Source: Corinectria fuckeliana (lineage: Eukaryota > Ascomycota > Sordariomycetes > Hypocreales > Nectriaceae). Taken from it: 64,000 nt of DNA. The number at the start of each line of letters is the position of its first letter. Positions within the stretch are counted from its first letter, which is position 1. Under the pieces are notes generated by a model. The model was not told the DNA's origin. It did no database searches and saw only the letters and a list, made by a program, of their open reading frames with translations. Made by a program: the position numbers and the translations under genes. The stretch is from positions 124,001-188,000 of the forward strand of contig WPDH01000138.1 in assembly GCA_019137255.1 (NCBI GenBank). The letters run 5' to 3'. This document shows positions 33,058-43,883 of this stretch, piece by piece.

Positions 33058-34650
33058 TAAAGCTAATAAATATATAGGTTTAATAAGCTAGGTTTAAAGG
33101 CTTATTACTATTATTAAATATACTTATAAGCCTTAAAAGCTTTTAAATTAAGCTATTAATCAGCTTTTAAAGGAAGGAGTATTAAAATCTGAAAAAAGGT
33201 AGATTCCTTTAGATAAGTTAACTTTTTCTCTTTATTTAGAGACTTTTAAATTACTTACTAACTTAACTAGACTTTACTATTCGCTAGAATTTAACTTTTT
33301 TTATACTTAATACCTTTTTAGAGCTTAAGAAAGCTCTTATTTATATCTCTAAAGTTACTATAAACTTAGAGTATAAAAAGATCTTTCTTAAGCCTAAAAA
33401 ATAAGATAAATTAAGAGAATTAAAGCGAATTTTTAAGGTTTTCTTAAAGCCTTTAACTAAGCTATAAGGCCAGAATTATATAACTCTTCCTTAAGGGCTT
33501 TTATATATTTATATTATATATAAGTCTTTAGATAGATTAGTTAGTTATTATAAGACTTAACCTAAGAGTGTAAGTTTTTATTCTTAATTTTAAAGTAATA
33601 AACTAATTACTTATAGACTTTATATTTTTCTTAGTTTATTTCTGCTATTAATAGTAGGCTAAATAAGCTAGAAAAATATTTTTCTTATTAACTATCTTTA
33701 GACTGTTTAAATAACTATAAGCCCTTTCTTATTAGCTCTATTTTAGACCTTAGGTTTAAAATAAGCTATTTTAAGCTAGGGGGCTTTTTAGCTTATTATT
33801 ATAGTATTAAGAAAGATATTTTAAGCTTATTTAAAGCAGAATTCTATTAGTAAGCTATAATTTTTTCCTCTTTTTTTCTTTTAAATCTTATAAGCTTAAA
33901 ATTAAATACTAATATAAAAATAAAGTTAAAAGTGATAAGGCTAAAGCTTTAAATCCTTTTAATTTAGAAGAATTAGAGGATAGCTTTAGCTATAACTTGC
34001 CTTTAAATGATAATTCTAACTTTAAAGATAAGCTTTATATTAAGTCTAATAATAAAAAGAAAGAATTTATTATTTATTTAAATAAGAGTAGAATTAAGAA
34101 AAAGGTAAGTTTTCTATTTTATTTAACTTACTTTTTTTAACTATAACTAACTTTATTTTAGTCTAATATTTTAGACTATTAAAAAGCTAATTATATAAGA
34201 TTTCCTATCTTAAGTATATTAGCTAGAAGGTTCTTAGCTATTTCTGCTACTTTTATATCTATAGAAAGAGTATTTTCTATTAGTAATAATATTATTACTA
34301 AGTCTAAAAATAGACTAGATCTAGAAATAGTTAGAAAGATTCTCTTATTAAAAAGTTAGCTAAGAGATAAAGATCTTAGTATAGAAGATAGTATTTTAGA
34401 AGATTAGACTTTATAGTTAGATAATAGAATTATATGTTATTTTTCTGCTTTTTTTACTCTAAATAAAGGTGATTTTATTATATTTATTTATAGCTTTTAA
34501 TATTATTTATTTTATAGTTTACTTTTTAATATTAAGTTTAAGTAACTTAGTATTTAAAATACTAATAAGCAGTCTATAAGCTATTAAAATAGTTAAAATA
34601 GTTAATACTTTTATTATTACTAATAGTACTTTATTCTATTCTACTTATTT

Positions 34651-34738
34651 TTAGCTTATAAGTAGTTAATTAGCTATAAATAGTATTAAAGTTATTTATA
34701 CTTTATTTAATAATAGTATTTTATATTTAGCTTATTCT
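34651..34738 (+). repeat. Dispersed direct repeat, copy A
   Basis: About 90 bp closely similar to 36617-36708 (roughly nine in ten bases by eye). It is bounded by AGCTTA motifs that recur nearby. Confidence 0.6.
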
Positions 34739-36616
34739 TAGCTTATTTTTATTTATTTATACCTAATTTAGCTAATAGCTTTTTAGTCTCTCTTCTAAGT
34801 AACTTAGACTAATCTATAATAAGAGGGAAAAACCCTAATAGTAAGCTATAAGATAAAAAACCCTCTACTACTCTCACCTAAGAGAGAAGTAAGTTAGGCT
34901 TAGTATATGTATATAGTAGTTTATAGTATAAGCAGGTTTACTTTATAAGAAAAGCTAATTATATACTTATAATAATAAATCCTTATAAAGCTTAGCCTAA
35001 ATTATATACTAAAACTTATTTAATCTTAGAGTAAGCCTAAGTTGCTTATACTATTTCTTATCCTCTTAGGTATTATTCTTATTAACTAGTATTAGTATAC
35101 CTTCTCTGACTTTTAATAATATTTACTCTCTTATTAGGTTAATTAGCCTAAATACTATAAGAGTAGAACTTAAACCTAGGTCTAGTCTAGCTTAAGACTA
35201 CTTTAAGAGCTGTTTAGGCTCTCTTTAAGTAAGATAGTTTAGTATTATAATTAGTATTAGTATTAATACTATNNAGTAAGTATACTATATATTTATACTA
35301 CTTGTTTAAAATACTAAATTATATAAGTCTTTTTATATAGGTATTTCTTACTTATTTTCACTCTTTTTATACTATATAGTATATATAAGATTATACTAAG
35401 TATAGCCCTTTATAGTTATAATATACTATAAGAATCTTATTAGTAAAAGTAAAGTATATTATATCTCTTATATAATAAGACTCTTTATAGTAGCTATACC
35501 TAGCCTATTTCTAATAATATTATATAATATATTTAAAGTAAAAGCACTTAAAGTACTATCTAGANNATATAGTAGCTTTATAATAGTTTTATAATATATA
35601 TCTTAATACTATTTATATATTAGATATCTATTATAAGATTCTTAAGTAAGCCTCTTATATAGCTAGTTAAGACCCTTTTAGTAACTATTATAAACTATCT
35701 TAAGACCTAATATATACTTATACTAAAAATAGTAAGAATTTATATATTATCCTTTAGGAGATTTATAATTAGTTTATAAAAGATAATTATAATATTCTTA
35801 CTAAGAAGATAATATAAGGCTATTATAAGAGAGGGATAGTCTCTTAAGAGGGTATAGTTAATAAATATTATAGTATCTAATAGTATATAAGATATAATAT
35901 TAAGAGCTATACTTAGCGACCTAATAATAATCTTCTTAGTAAGATAAGAAGGGACTATCTTAGATAGTAGTATTATAAGAGACTAGAGTGTTCTCTTATT
36001 ATAAGTAACTTAAGCCTAAGTTAGGTTCTTAGTGAGTTTCTAAAGGGTAGTTAAGACTGCTTTTTTAACAGTAAGTATAATTATTTCTATAAGAGCAGGT
36101 AAGATTAGAATCTTACTACTTATATATTAAGTATAGCTTATAGTAGTATTAGCTAAGACTACTACTATTTCTTATACTAAGAAGAAAGTAGCTACTAGAA
36201 TAATTACTTTAAGTTTATTTTTAGTCTTAATAATAAGATCTTTAAATTAATTATAAGTTGTTTTTATACTAGGCTTAGCCTATAGTTAGTATAGGTTTTA
36301 TAGTGAAGAATTTTCCTTAAGAGGAGGAGGGGAATAGTTTATAATCTTAATATCTTTTATTTTACCTAGCCTGCTTATCACATATAATATAATAATAATA
36401 TAAGAGCGAAAAGAGAGTAAAAAAGGGTTATAAAGAAAGATACTTAAGTTAGAATTAATTTTAGGTCTATAGCTAAGGTATAGTAAGAGTAACTATTAAA
36501 TGTTTATAAAAAGGTTAATTTGTATTCTTAGCTTATAAGTAGATAATAAGCTATAATAAGTTATAAAACCTTTATAAGTCTTATTATTACTAATAATACT
36601 TTATATTCTTAGCTTA

Positions 36617-36708
36617 TTCTTAGCTTAAAAGTAGTTAATTAGCTATAAATAGTATTAAAGTTATTTATAATTTATTTTATAATAGTATATTATATTTAGC
36701 CTATTTTT
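36617..36708 (+). repeat. Dispersed direct repeat, copy B
   Basis: Partner of 34651-34738. Further diverged AGCTTATAAGTAGATAATAAG units follow up to about 36,840, so the two copies may belong to a sub-terminal satellite and not to LTRs. Confidence 0.6.
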
Positions 36709-37089
36709 AGCTTATAAGTAGATAATAAGTAATAATAAGTTATAAAACCTTTATAGTTTTTATTTCTACTAATAATACTTTCTATTCTTAGCTTATTTTT
36801 AGCTTATAAGTAAATATTAAGCTATAAAAAGTATTAAAACTTAGCTTTATAAAGTTTAAACTTATATATTATAAAAGATCTACTTTTATTTATTATAATC
36901 TTTTATAAAACTTAATATTACTTTTTTCTTAATTTTTTATTTATAGTTTATTTCTATTTATAGAAATCTATTTTTAGATACTTTAAAGTTTTATAATTAA
37001 TTTAAAAAAATCTATATTAAATTAATATTACTACTTATAAAGGTGTTAAAAAGGGAAGAAAGAAAGAAAGATATTATAGTCTAAAAGAC

Positions 37090-37480
37090 TAAATAATAAA
37101 CAATAACAAAGATCTGTATAGCTGCTAACAGCTGCTAACAGCTGTTAAGTGTTAAGTCTATACTAGCCTTTAGCCACTAATAACTATACTGCCAGCTGAC
37201 CTACTAACAGCCAGCTAACCTACTAGCAGCTAGTTCTGCCCACTTAAAATCCTAAGCCTTTAGCCGCAACTGCAAAGCAACCTAGACACGCCTAGCCAGC
37301 ATAATCCTAACACTTAACTGCTCCACTCTTATAGCAGACTAGGTGCTTAACATTTAGTCAACTATTTCTCCCTTCTTCACCTCTTTTTTTCTTTTTCCCT
37401 TTTTTTCTTATCTCTTTTTTTCTTTCTTTTTCTTTAATTTTTTCCTAGCCCTCTAGGAAATAGGATAACTCTAGTCCTAG
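37090..37480. other. Less AT-rich island inside the hAT element
   Basis: About 390 bp of clearly higher GC content than the sequence around it. It opens with a short tandem GCTGCTAACA and contains CAGCTGACC/CAGCTAACC motifs, a CT-rich tract (about 37,365-37,440) and the palindrome CCTAGCCCTCTAGG. No ORF. It could be a regulatory region or a younger insertion. Confidence 0.4.
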
Positions 37481-37630
37481 TAAAAGGACTATTTACTTAT
37501 ATATAGTAATAGTATAAGAGGCTTAACCTAGGTCTACTATATAAAGGATATAGGTTTTTATCTAATTTTGTAGTTTTTCTTATATCTATATAGAATAAAA
37601 GTATTATCTATCTTTTAGGTTTATAAAGTA

Positions 37631-37658
37631 TAAATAAATAAATAAATAAATAAATAAA
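37631..37658. repeat. Microsatellite (TAAA)n
   Basis: Seven perfect TAAA units. Confidence 0.85.
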
Positions 37659-37995
37659 TTAATATTATATATTACTATACTAAATACTTATAATATACTT
37701 AAATAAGTTTTATTATATTTAATTTAATTTTTATAAATATACTTTTACTAAAAAGGCTTTTTAACTTTTTACTTAATTTTACTACTTTTTTTAATAAATA
37801 ATAATATTAAGACTATTATAGTTAATATGTAAGCTATAATAATAAAGATATTATTAAGAAAATACTACTTTTATATAGTATTTAATATTTAAGAGCTAAT
37901 AATTTTATAACCTTTCCTAATTTAACTATTAATTATTAAAGTTTTATAATAAGGTAAGTTAAAAAAAGATAGAGAAAAAAACTACTAAGATAAAC

Positions 37996-38026
37996 AGATA
38001 AGATAAGATAAGATAAGATAAGATAA
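37996..38026. repeat. Microsatellite (AGATA)n
   Basis: About six AGATA units in tandem near the right sub-terminal zone. Confidence 0.85.
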
Positions 38027-38084
38027 ACTAAAAATAATAAAATAGTAAGATAATAATATTATTTAACTTATATTATTAACTTAA

Positions 38085-38440
38085 TTTTTTTATTAACTAA
38101 TTAACTAATTTTAACTAATTAACTAATTTTAACTAATTAACTAATTTTAACTAATTAACTACTAACTAACTACTAACTAACTACTAACTAACTACTAACT
38201 AACTACTAACTAGTAGTTAAAAATTAACTATTAGTTAATTAACTACTTACTAATTAACTACTAGTTAATTTATTAACTAACTAACTAATTAACTACTAGT
38301 TAATTTCATAACTAACTAACTAGTAGTTAATTTTTTTTTCAATTAACTAACTAAAAAGTGAGCTAGTTAAAAATTTTCTACTAACTAACTAACTAAACTA
38401 CTAGTTTATTAGTTAGTAGTACTAATACTAGTAGTTTTTC
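38085..38440. repeat. Right sub-terminal repeats (ACTAACTA/CTAGTTA)
   Basis: Counterpart of the left zone: tandem TTTTAACTAATTAACTAA units, then CTAACTAACTACTAACTAAC runs and ACTAGTTAA palindromes up to the right terminus. Confidence 0.75.
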
Positions 38441-38451
38441 TGGCAACCCTG

Positions 38452-38459
38452 GGCGGGGC
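38452..38459 (+). repeat. Target-site duplication, right copy (GGCGGGGC)
   Basis: Identical to 29762-29769 and adjoining the right terminus of the hAT element. Confidence 0.92.
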
Positions 38460-39191
38460 CTAGCTATAGTGCAGTCCGCCACGGTCTTACGCGTGACACT
38501 GCCGGAGACGACTGTGAGTGAAACCTACTTGCTGCTATGGCCTTGCTAGCATGTCCCCACAGCTGTTCCTGTGCCTCAGTACTTGACCTGCGACAGCCTA
38601 AGCGACCCATCCACGGTGGTTTAGCAATCCAACGTGGGATTGGGATCGTGCTACGGCAGTTGATTAAACTACGGCAACGTGGATATCCCCAAGCAAGCTC
38701 AACTAAAGCCTTCAGCGACTGCGGACTTAGATACAGTGCTGATGATGGGGTTTTGATTGGCATTCAAGATGGTCCATTGGGTCTGATATTACGACCCTCC
38801 ACTCGCTCGTTCTGGCCAATTCGTGGGCCACTACCTATATCCGGCTTTCTTCTCCCCAAACTAGGCAACCTCATGGAGGTCGAAGCTAACAGAAAAAGTT
38901 CCATTCGCGCCGCAAAGAATACAGACCTTGGGCGTGGAGAATGTGCTGTCTGCAACAGTCCTCACTGTCCGTGACTCGATCTACAAACAGTCTTTGTGAG
39001 GAAAACGTAATGTTTATTTTGTATCCTGACTATCGCCTTACTAAACATGTTTTGCCAGTTGGCCAGTCGAACTAAGGAAGTTGAACCACCTATGTGGAGA
39101 GGTAACCAATTAAGAATCTGGTCTCGGATGACACCCTCCACTGCCGCGACGTGAACACCTTCATCCGCAAGGATCAGCTTGCTTCTGCACT
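38460..39191. other. Intergenic, right flank of the transposon
   Basis: Normal base composition returns at once after the transposon. Overlapping open frames on both strands (for example 38537-38974 plus) match nothing I know and are probably chance. It holds the 3' flank of the flavin monooxygenase. Confidence 0.45.
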
Positions 39192-40649
39192 TTATCGTTG
39201 ATATTCCGGGACCTCTTCTCCAGCTCGCCACTTGTATTTACTCCCTGGGTGATCCTCCGGCAGTCGTCTGGAGCCAATAAATACTTCTCTTGCGGTAGCG
39301 CCCTCCTTCGCTACCTCGGACCTAAATATCCCGCGGCGTCTCAACTCAGGGAGTAGAAATTCGATGATGTCTTCAAAGCTACCTGGATTGGTTACGTGAG
39401 CCACGTTGAAGCCGTCTACGTCGGCCACCTCTACCCATCGCTCCAAGTCGTCTGCGACCGTGGTTGGACTGCCCAGAACTTTCGCCTGAAGACCCCCTAC
39501 GCTGAGATACTCAATGATTCGACGCTTGGTCCAGGGAAGATTGTCCGTTCCAGGAACAGTGTCAGACCACCGCCGGACAATAGATTGAACGCGGGGTGAT
39601 TCGACAAAGCGAAAGTCATCGTCATCTGAGTACCCAGAAAGGTCGATTCCAGTCCAGCCGCCAAACAGAGCCAAAGCACCCTCTTCGTCGGCGTACTTGA
39701 GGTAATCTTCCCGCTTGGCCCTGGCCTCTTCATCAGTTGCGGCAACGATGATGTTGATTCCGACAATGACTTTGATGTGCTTTGGGTCTCTTCCTTCCTT
39801 GGCTGCGATGCTGCGGATGTTGTCCACGGTCCGACGGACGCTCTCGGGAGTCTGTCCGCCGACGAAAATGGCTTCGCCGTGTTTTCCGCCAAAGCCGTTT
39901 CCAGCCTCCGACACGCCTGCCTGGAACAGAAAAGGAGTGCGCTGCGGAGACGGTTCACAGAAGTGAGGTCCTGGGACCTGGAAGTATTTGCCTACATGGT
40001 TAATCTCGCGAACTGCATCATTGGCGATGTAAACACCGTGTTCGCGATCCGCAAGCACAGCATCGTCCCGGAAGCTACCTTCCCATAATTTGTACAGCAC
40101 CTCCAGGTACTCGTGGGCAATTGCGTATCTCTCGTCGTGAGGAATTTGCTCTTGAAGTCCATGATTGCGGGCGGCACTATCCAGATATGATGTGACAATG
40201 TTCCATGCGACGCGGCCTTCGCTGAGATGATCAATAGTGGAGAATCGTCGAGCCAGTGAATATGGTTTCTCGTAGGTCAGACTAGCAGTGACGCCGAAAA
40301 TGAGGTTCTTTGTCGCGGCCGCCATGGCTGGGACCAGATACAGCGGATCATTGACTGGGAATTGGGCACCTGAACTGAGGGCTGGGACGACATTTCTGGG
40401 CCCCTTGTACACGTCGTATGGACCGAGGGTATCGGCAATGAACATTGCATGAAAGCCAGCCTGGTCGAGTAGTTGGGCTAGTTCGACCCAGAAGGACAGC
40501 TTCGTATACTGGTCTGTCTTGTTCCGCGGATGCCGCCAGAGCCCGGGGGCCAAGTGGCCGGGGGCGTTCATGACGAAGGCATTGAGGATGATTTGCTTCT
40601 TGCTAGTTGCTGAGGATTCGGGTTGTGAGTCCGCATTTTGGCTTGTCAT
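39192..40649 (-). CDS. FMN-dependent monooxygenase, NtaA/SnaA/DszA family (485 aa)
   Basis: Bacterial-luciferase-like, reduced-flavin-dependent monooxygenase of the nitrilotriacetate/pristinamycin synthase type. It oxidises a small organic substrate with FMNH2 delivered by a partner reductase. The frame is open upstream to 40886; I chose the ATG at 40649 (MTSQNADSQPESSATSKKQI) because the family core begins just after it with ILNAFVMN and HLAPGLWRHP. Other signatures: FHAMFIADTLGPYDVY, the LARRFSTIDHLSEGRVAWNI and VTSYLDSAARNHG blocks of the FMN site, RTPFLFQAGVSEAGNGFGGKHG, and VLGSPTTVADDLERWVEVA with DGFNVAHVTNPGSFEDI near the end. It is intronless, full length and divergent from the Dur3-like gene 930 bp away. 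A role in nitrogen or sulfur scavenging is plausible; the substrate is unknown. Confidence 0.9.
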   Translation of the reverse strand: MTSQNADSQPESSATSKKQIILNAFVMNAPGHLAPGLWRHPRNKTDQYTKLSFWVELAQLLDQAGFHAMFIADTLGPYDVYKGPRNVVPALSSGAQFPVNDPLYLVPAMAAATKNLIFGVTASLTYEKPYSLARRFSTIDHLSEGRVAWNIVTSYLDSAARNHGLQEQIPHDERYAIAHEYLEVLYKLWEGSFRDDAVLADREHGVYIANDAVREINHVGKYFQVPGPHFCEPSPQRTPFLFQAGVSEAGNGFGGKHGEAIFVGGQTPESVRRTVDNIRSIAAKEGRDPKHIKVIVGINIIVAATDEEARAKREDYLKYADEEGALALFGGWTGIDLSGYSDDDDFRFVESPRVQSIVRRWSDTVPGTDNLPWTKRRIIEYLSVGGLQAKVLGSPTTVADDLERWVEVADVDGFNVAHVTNPGSFEDIIEFLLPELRRRGIFRSEVAKEGATAREVFIGSRRLPEDHPGSKYKWRAGEEVPEYQR

Positions 40650-41582
40650 TGTGAAGATTGGTGGCAATTTGAAGATGATAGGCTCCAAGAGGGTGAATTG
40701 AATGATGAAGAACAGGCACGAACTGGGGGCTTTGCCAATTGCTCCTGGAGGAAAAACCCTACGCCAGTGAGAATGATATGCGGCTGTTATCTCCATAACA
40801 CTGTTTTCAATATCCTTGGCACTGATTACAGCAGCCCAAGTAGAGAATCCCATTGGGCGCCTTTGATGGTTGCGTAGGATCGTCATCTTGCATCATTGCT
40901 CGCAATAAAACGTGATGCGGAGTAAAAGCCGATATCGCCTTCGCAACTGTGTTGCATCGCATCACAATCTCCTGCCTATTATTAATCCTATATGTATACA
41001 CGGGCTACTTCTACCCGAACGAGTGTCAAGATATTAGATCTCGACGAACTTACACTAGAAACAAGATTTAGCTACAGAACGGTAGAGAGCATGGGCTAAA
41101 AATAGTCAAATACGGCTTCCTCTGCTAACAGTAGATTAAACCTTAGTGTAGAGTTACTACGGTCAAACTTGGTGGTAGTGGTTATGTGTACCGCAGAGCA
41201 ATGCTATTCCCGTAACGGGTTCACTCCCAACTTGCCGATGAATGCTACGAACGCCATAAGCTTCTAGCCGCATGAAACCCATCATCCCTGCAGTCCCACC
41301 TAACGTGATGCAGAGGAGACAAGGTGTGAGAATAAAACGGGGCTTTTGTGCCGAACTTCCGGGAGAGAGAGCTGATACAGTGAGTAACGACGAAGGAGAT
41401 GAGATATAAGGCGATCGTGGTGAAAGTCATACCGATTTTTCGTCAGTTGATATGATCATAAAGGCCATTTTTTGAGCCGGCTCCTCGGCACCAGCAACAA
41501 CCGCCCTAACAACATAACCTTAGAATTCTGATCGAAGACCAGCTCTTCAGACTAATCCTAACTTCCTTCTCCTCCAGTAACA
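40650..41582. promoter_or_regulatory. Divergent intergenic region, monooxygenase and transporter
   Basis: 930 bp between two divergent genes, without another gene. It contains scattered GATA-type motifs (for example CCGATATCGCC near 40,930 and GTTGATATGATC near 41,445), which in fungi can bind nitrogen regulators. Such motifs are frequent by chance. Confidence 0.35.
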
Positions 41583-43883
41583 ATGTCAGTACAACTGGGC
41601 GTGTCGGGAGTGACCCTGATCCCGCAAGGGACGGGCTATGGCATGCTCATAGGCCTGGGAGTGGCATTCTGCGGCGTGATTCTCGGTGGCGTCAAGATAC
41701 AGAAAGCATATCTCTCGGAGGACTCGGGAACCTCGGAGATGTTTATGGTTGCCAACCGTTCGGTCGGCACGGGTTTGACAGCCTCAGCTGTCTTTTCATC
41801 ATGGATGTGGATCAATGAAACCGTCTTCTCATCGGCAATGTGCTACAAGTTTGGCCTGGCTGTTCCGTTCGTACGTGTCATCTCTCAAGTCTCAACTGAT
41901 CGTGTATGAAGGAAGTCACTGACAGATATGACTAGTGGTGGGCTACCGGACTCTGTTTTCAGATTGCCTTGATGGCGGCTCTGGGCGTCTTGGCAAAGAT
42001 CAGAGTTCCGTATGCACACACATCCTTGGAGATCATTCGAATGCGTTACGGAACTATTGGCCACATCGTCTTCATTGTTCTAAACATAACAAATAACGTT
42101 TTCGGATGCGCTTCTATGATCCTAACAGGCTCGCAGCTGATATTCGGCATCTCTGGGATGCACTTTGTCGCTGCAACTATTCTCATTCCATTGGGAGGTA
42201 TGTGCCCGAGACAAGCTGGAAAGAATTTTGTATCTAACGAGACTTGTAGTTGTTTTGTACACGGCTGTGGGCGGACTAAAGGCCACTTTTCTCACTGACT
42301 ACTTGCACACCCTTATTGCATTAGTGCTCATCATCTACTTCACTTTTAGTGTTGTGACACACGACGCAGTTGGAGGGCTTGGTGGACTTTACGATAAGGT
42401 CGTGGCTACGGCGGCAGAAAACATCATCGAGGGTAACTACAAGGGATCTCTTCTCACAATGAAGTCGGAAAACGCCATCATTTGGGGACTGATCCTCAAG
42501 TTTGGAAACTTGGCCCTTGTAGTCATGGTAAGTCCAAACCTGTTCGCCATCCATCGACCCGTTGCTGACTTTCGGAAGGACACTGCCTTTTGGCAAAAGT
42601 CGTTCGCTACCGAGGTCAACGCGACGGTTCCCGGTTACAACCTGGCTGCAGTAGCAATCTTCGGGGTCCCGTGGGGTCTTGGGACTGTGTTTGGGTTGAC
42701 TGCCAGAGCACTTCACAACACGCCCATCTTTCCGACTTACCCGGGCGACCTTACCTTGGCGCAAGTCAACGCTGGGTTCGTCATGCCGTACACCATCAAA
42801 GCCCTGATTGGCGACCATGGGGTTGTCGTCTTTCTTGTGCTTCTCTTCATGGCGTTGACAAGCACCGTGTCGTCTTCCATGATTGCCGTCAGCAGCATCT
42901 TGTCATTCGACGTCTACAAGACCTACATCAACCCAAAGGCAACAGACAAGAGGCTTGTTCATGTGAGCCATCTTGCAGTGGTCTTCCATGGTATATTCAT
43001 CACGGCCGTCTCGTTGGCCCTGAACTATGGCGGTGCGAACATGACCTGGATTGGCTATTTCCGCCCAATTCTCTCTTGTCCCGGTATCATACCTCTCGCT
43101 CTCACGCTCTGCTGGAGAGGCCAGACTCGACTGGCAGCCGTTGCTTCGCCAATCCTTGGATTCTTCACTGGACTGGGCATCTGGCTTGGAACAGCGCAAG
43201 CGATGTATGGACAGATCAACATGACGACAACCGGAGCAAGCTTGCCGGCCCTGTACGGAGCGATTGGGTCACTTTTCTCGCCTGCTTTGTACTCCGTGCT
43301 GATCTCTCAATACCGCCCATACAAGTTCGATTGGAGAGTATTTCTTCGCATTGAGCTTGCCGAGGAAGCACAAGTTCACAGTGTAGGCCAGCACGACGAG
43401 GGAAAACAGGACGGGGGAAACTCCTCATCTTCGGATGGACGAATTCATACTTGCGGAGATATATCCCCCGCCTCTCCCCCTGGGCGCGTGTCCGACACCG
43501 AGAACGAGGCTGTCAATATTGAGACTGAGAAGTCGAAAGAACCCGTTACGGTCACCAGTCCCTCTACGCTCAGCCTGGACGAGGTTCAACATCCATTCGA
43601 CGCCGAAACACTACGACACCTTCGAAGATGGTATCGTATTGCATGGGCCATGTTTGTCGCCATTGTACTGGTTACCTTTGTTCTCTGGCCGATGCCCCTC
43701 TACCGAGACTACATTTTTAGCAAGACGTTTTTCAAGAGTTGGACAACGGTGGCAATCATCTGGCAGTTCTTTGCCTTTTTCGCGGTTGTAATCTATCCAT
43801 TGTATGATGGACGGTACGAGATTTTGAAGGGTGCGCAGGGCGTCTGGGGAGATGCAAGGCGACGATTCACGTCAAAACAGTAG
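41583..43883 (+). CDS. Sodium:solute symporter family, Dur3-like urea/polyamine transporter
   Basis: High-affinity urea transporter-like protein of the plasma membrane, about 700 aa in four exons with about 15 hydrophobic segments. Introns: after VPF (about 41,871-41,936), after LGG (about 42,198-42,249), and a 51-bp intron 42,529-42,579 that is a multiple of three and has no stop. Removing it joins GNLALVVM to DTAFWQKSFA, which fits Dur3 proteins. Family marks include NRSVGTGLTASAVFSSWMWI and the WINETVFSSAMCYKFGLAVPF region, VGGLKATFLTDYLHTLIALV, and STVSSSMIAVSSILSFDVYK. A hydrophilic insert (HDEGKQDGGNSSSSDGRIH) precedes the last two TMs. It is divergent from the flavin monooxygenase, suggesting nitrogen scavenging. 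Urea versus another solute is not settled. Confidence 0.9.

Larger units (their letters stand above)
30945..34407 (+). pseudogene. hAT transposase, RIP-inactivated and interrupted
   Basis: A first open block (30945-31232) starts MTSSFSGTPDIKFLVSKPKT and is Ser/Lys-rich, as at hAT N-termini. It is followed after an intron-like gap by a BED-finger-like CLYKKIEKIREFKSSNFT. The end at about 34,215-34,407 is the diagnostic hAT C-terminal dimerisation motif: FPILSILARRFLAISATFIS, then IERVFSISNNIITKSKNRLD, then a TAG inside the last helix (KILLLKS stop LRDKD). In between, the frame is cut by many TAA/TAG codons, consistent with C-to-T decay, and by the miniature LTR element at 32408-33052. Catalytic residues cannot be placed with confidence. 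The gene cannot make an active enzyme as it stands. Confidence 0.85.
34408..37090. other. AT-rich interior of the hAT element, unresolved
   Basis: No coding block recognised. Two similar sequences of about 90 bp (34651-34738 and 36617-36708, near-identical around AGTAGTTAATTAGCTATAAA) bracket 1.9 kb of slightly less AT-rich sequence. That interval contains NN gaps at 35273-35274 and 35565-35566 and a purine-rich AAGAGGAGGAGGGGAATAG near 36,320. It may be another nested, decayed element, but I could not define its ends. Confidence 0.4.
29770..38451 (+). mobile_element. hAT-superfamily DNA transposon, 8,682 bp, RIP-decayed, with nested elements
   Basis: Both ends are defined exactly. The left terminus is CAGGGTTGCAA (29770-29780) and the right terminus TGGCAACCCTG (38441-38451), whose complement CAGGGTTGCCA matches 10 of 11. 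Each is flanked by the same 8-bp GGCGGGGC duplication. The CAGGG terminus, 8-bp duplication and a C-terminal hAT dimerisation motif in the remnant transposase all agree. The element is extremely AT-rich and full of TA dinucleotides, as expected after repeat-induced point mutation, while the intact duplication shows it has not moved since. Sub-terminal zones (29781-30150 and 38085-38440) are packed with ACTAACTA and CTAGTTA motifs, probably transposase binding sites. It carries the transposase pseudogene, a miniature LTR element, several tandem repeats and a poorly understood right half with two NN gaps. Confidence 0.92.

Noticed and set aside
37143..37352. Solo LTR with TGTTAAG/CTTAACA ends
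   Set aside because: No target duplication at the two ends, and the inverted match is only seven bases.
38537..38974. Gene interrupted by the hAT insertion
   Set aside because: Open frames on the two sides of the transposon do not join into a protein when the element and one target duplication are removed.
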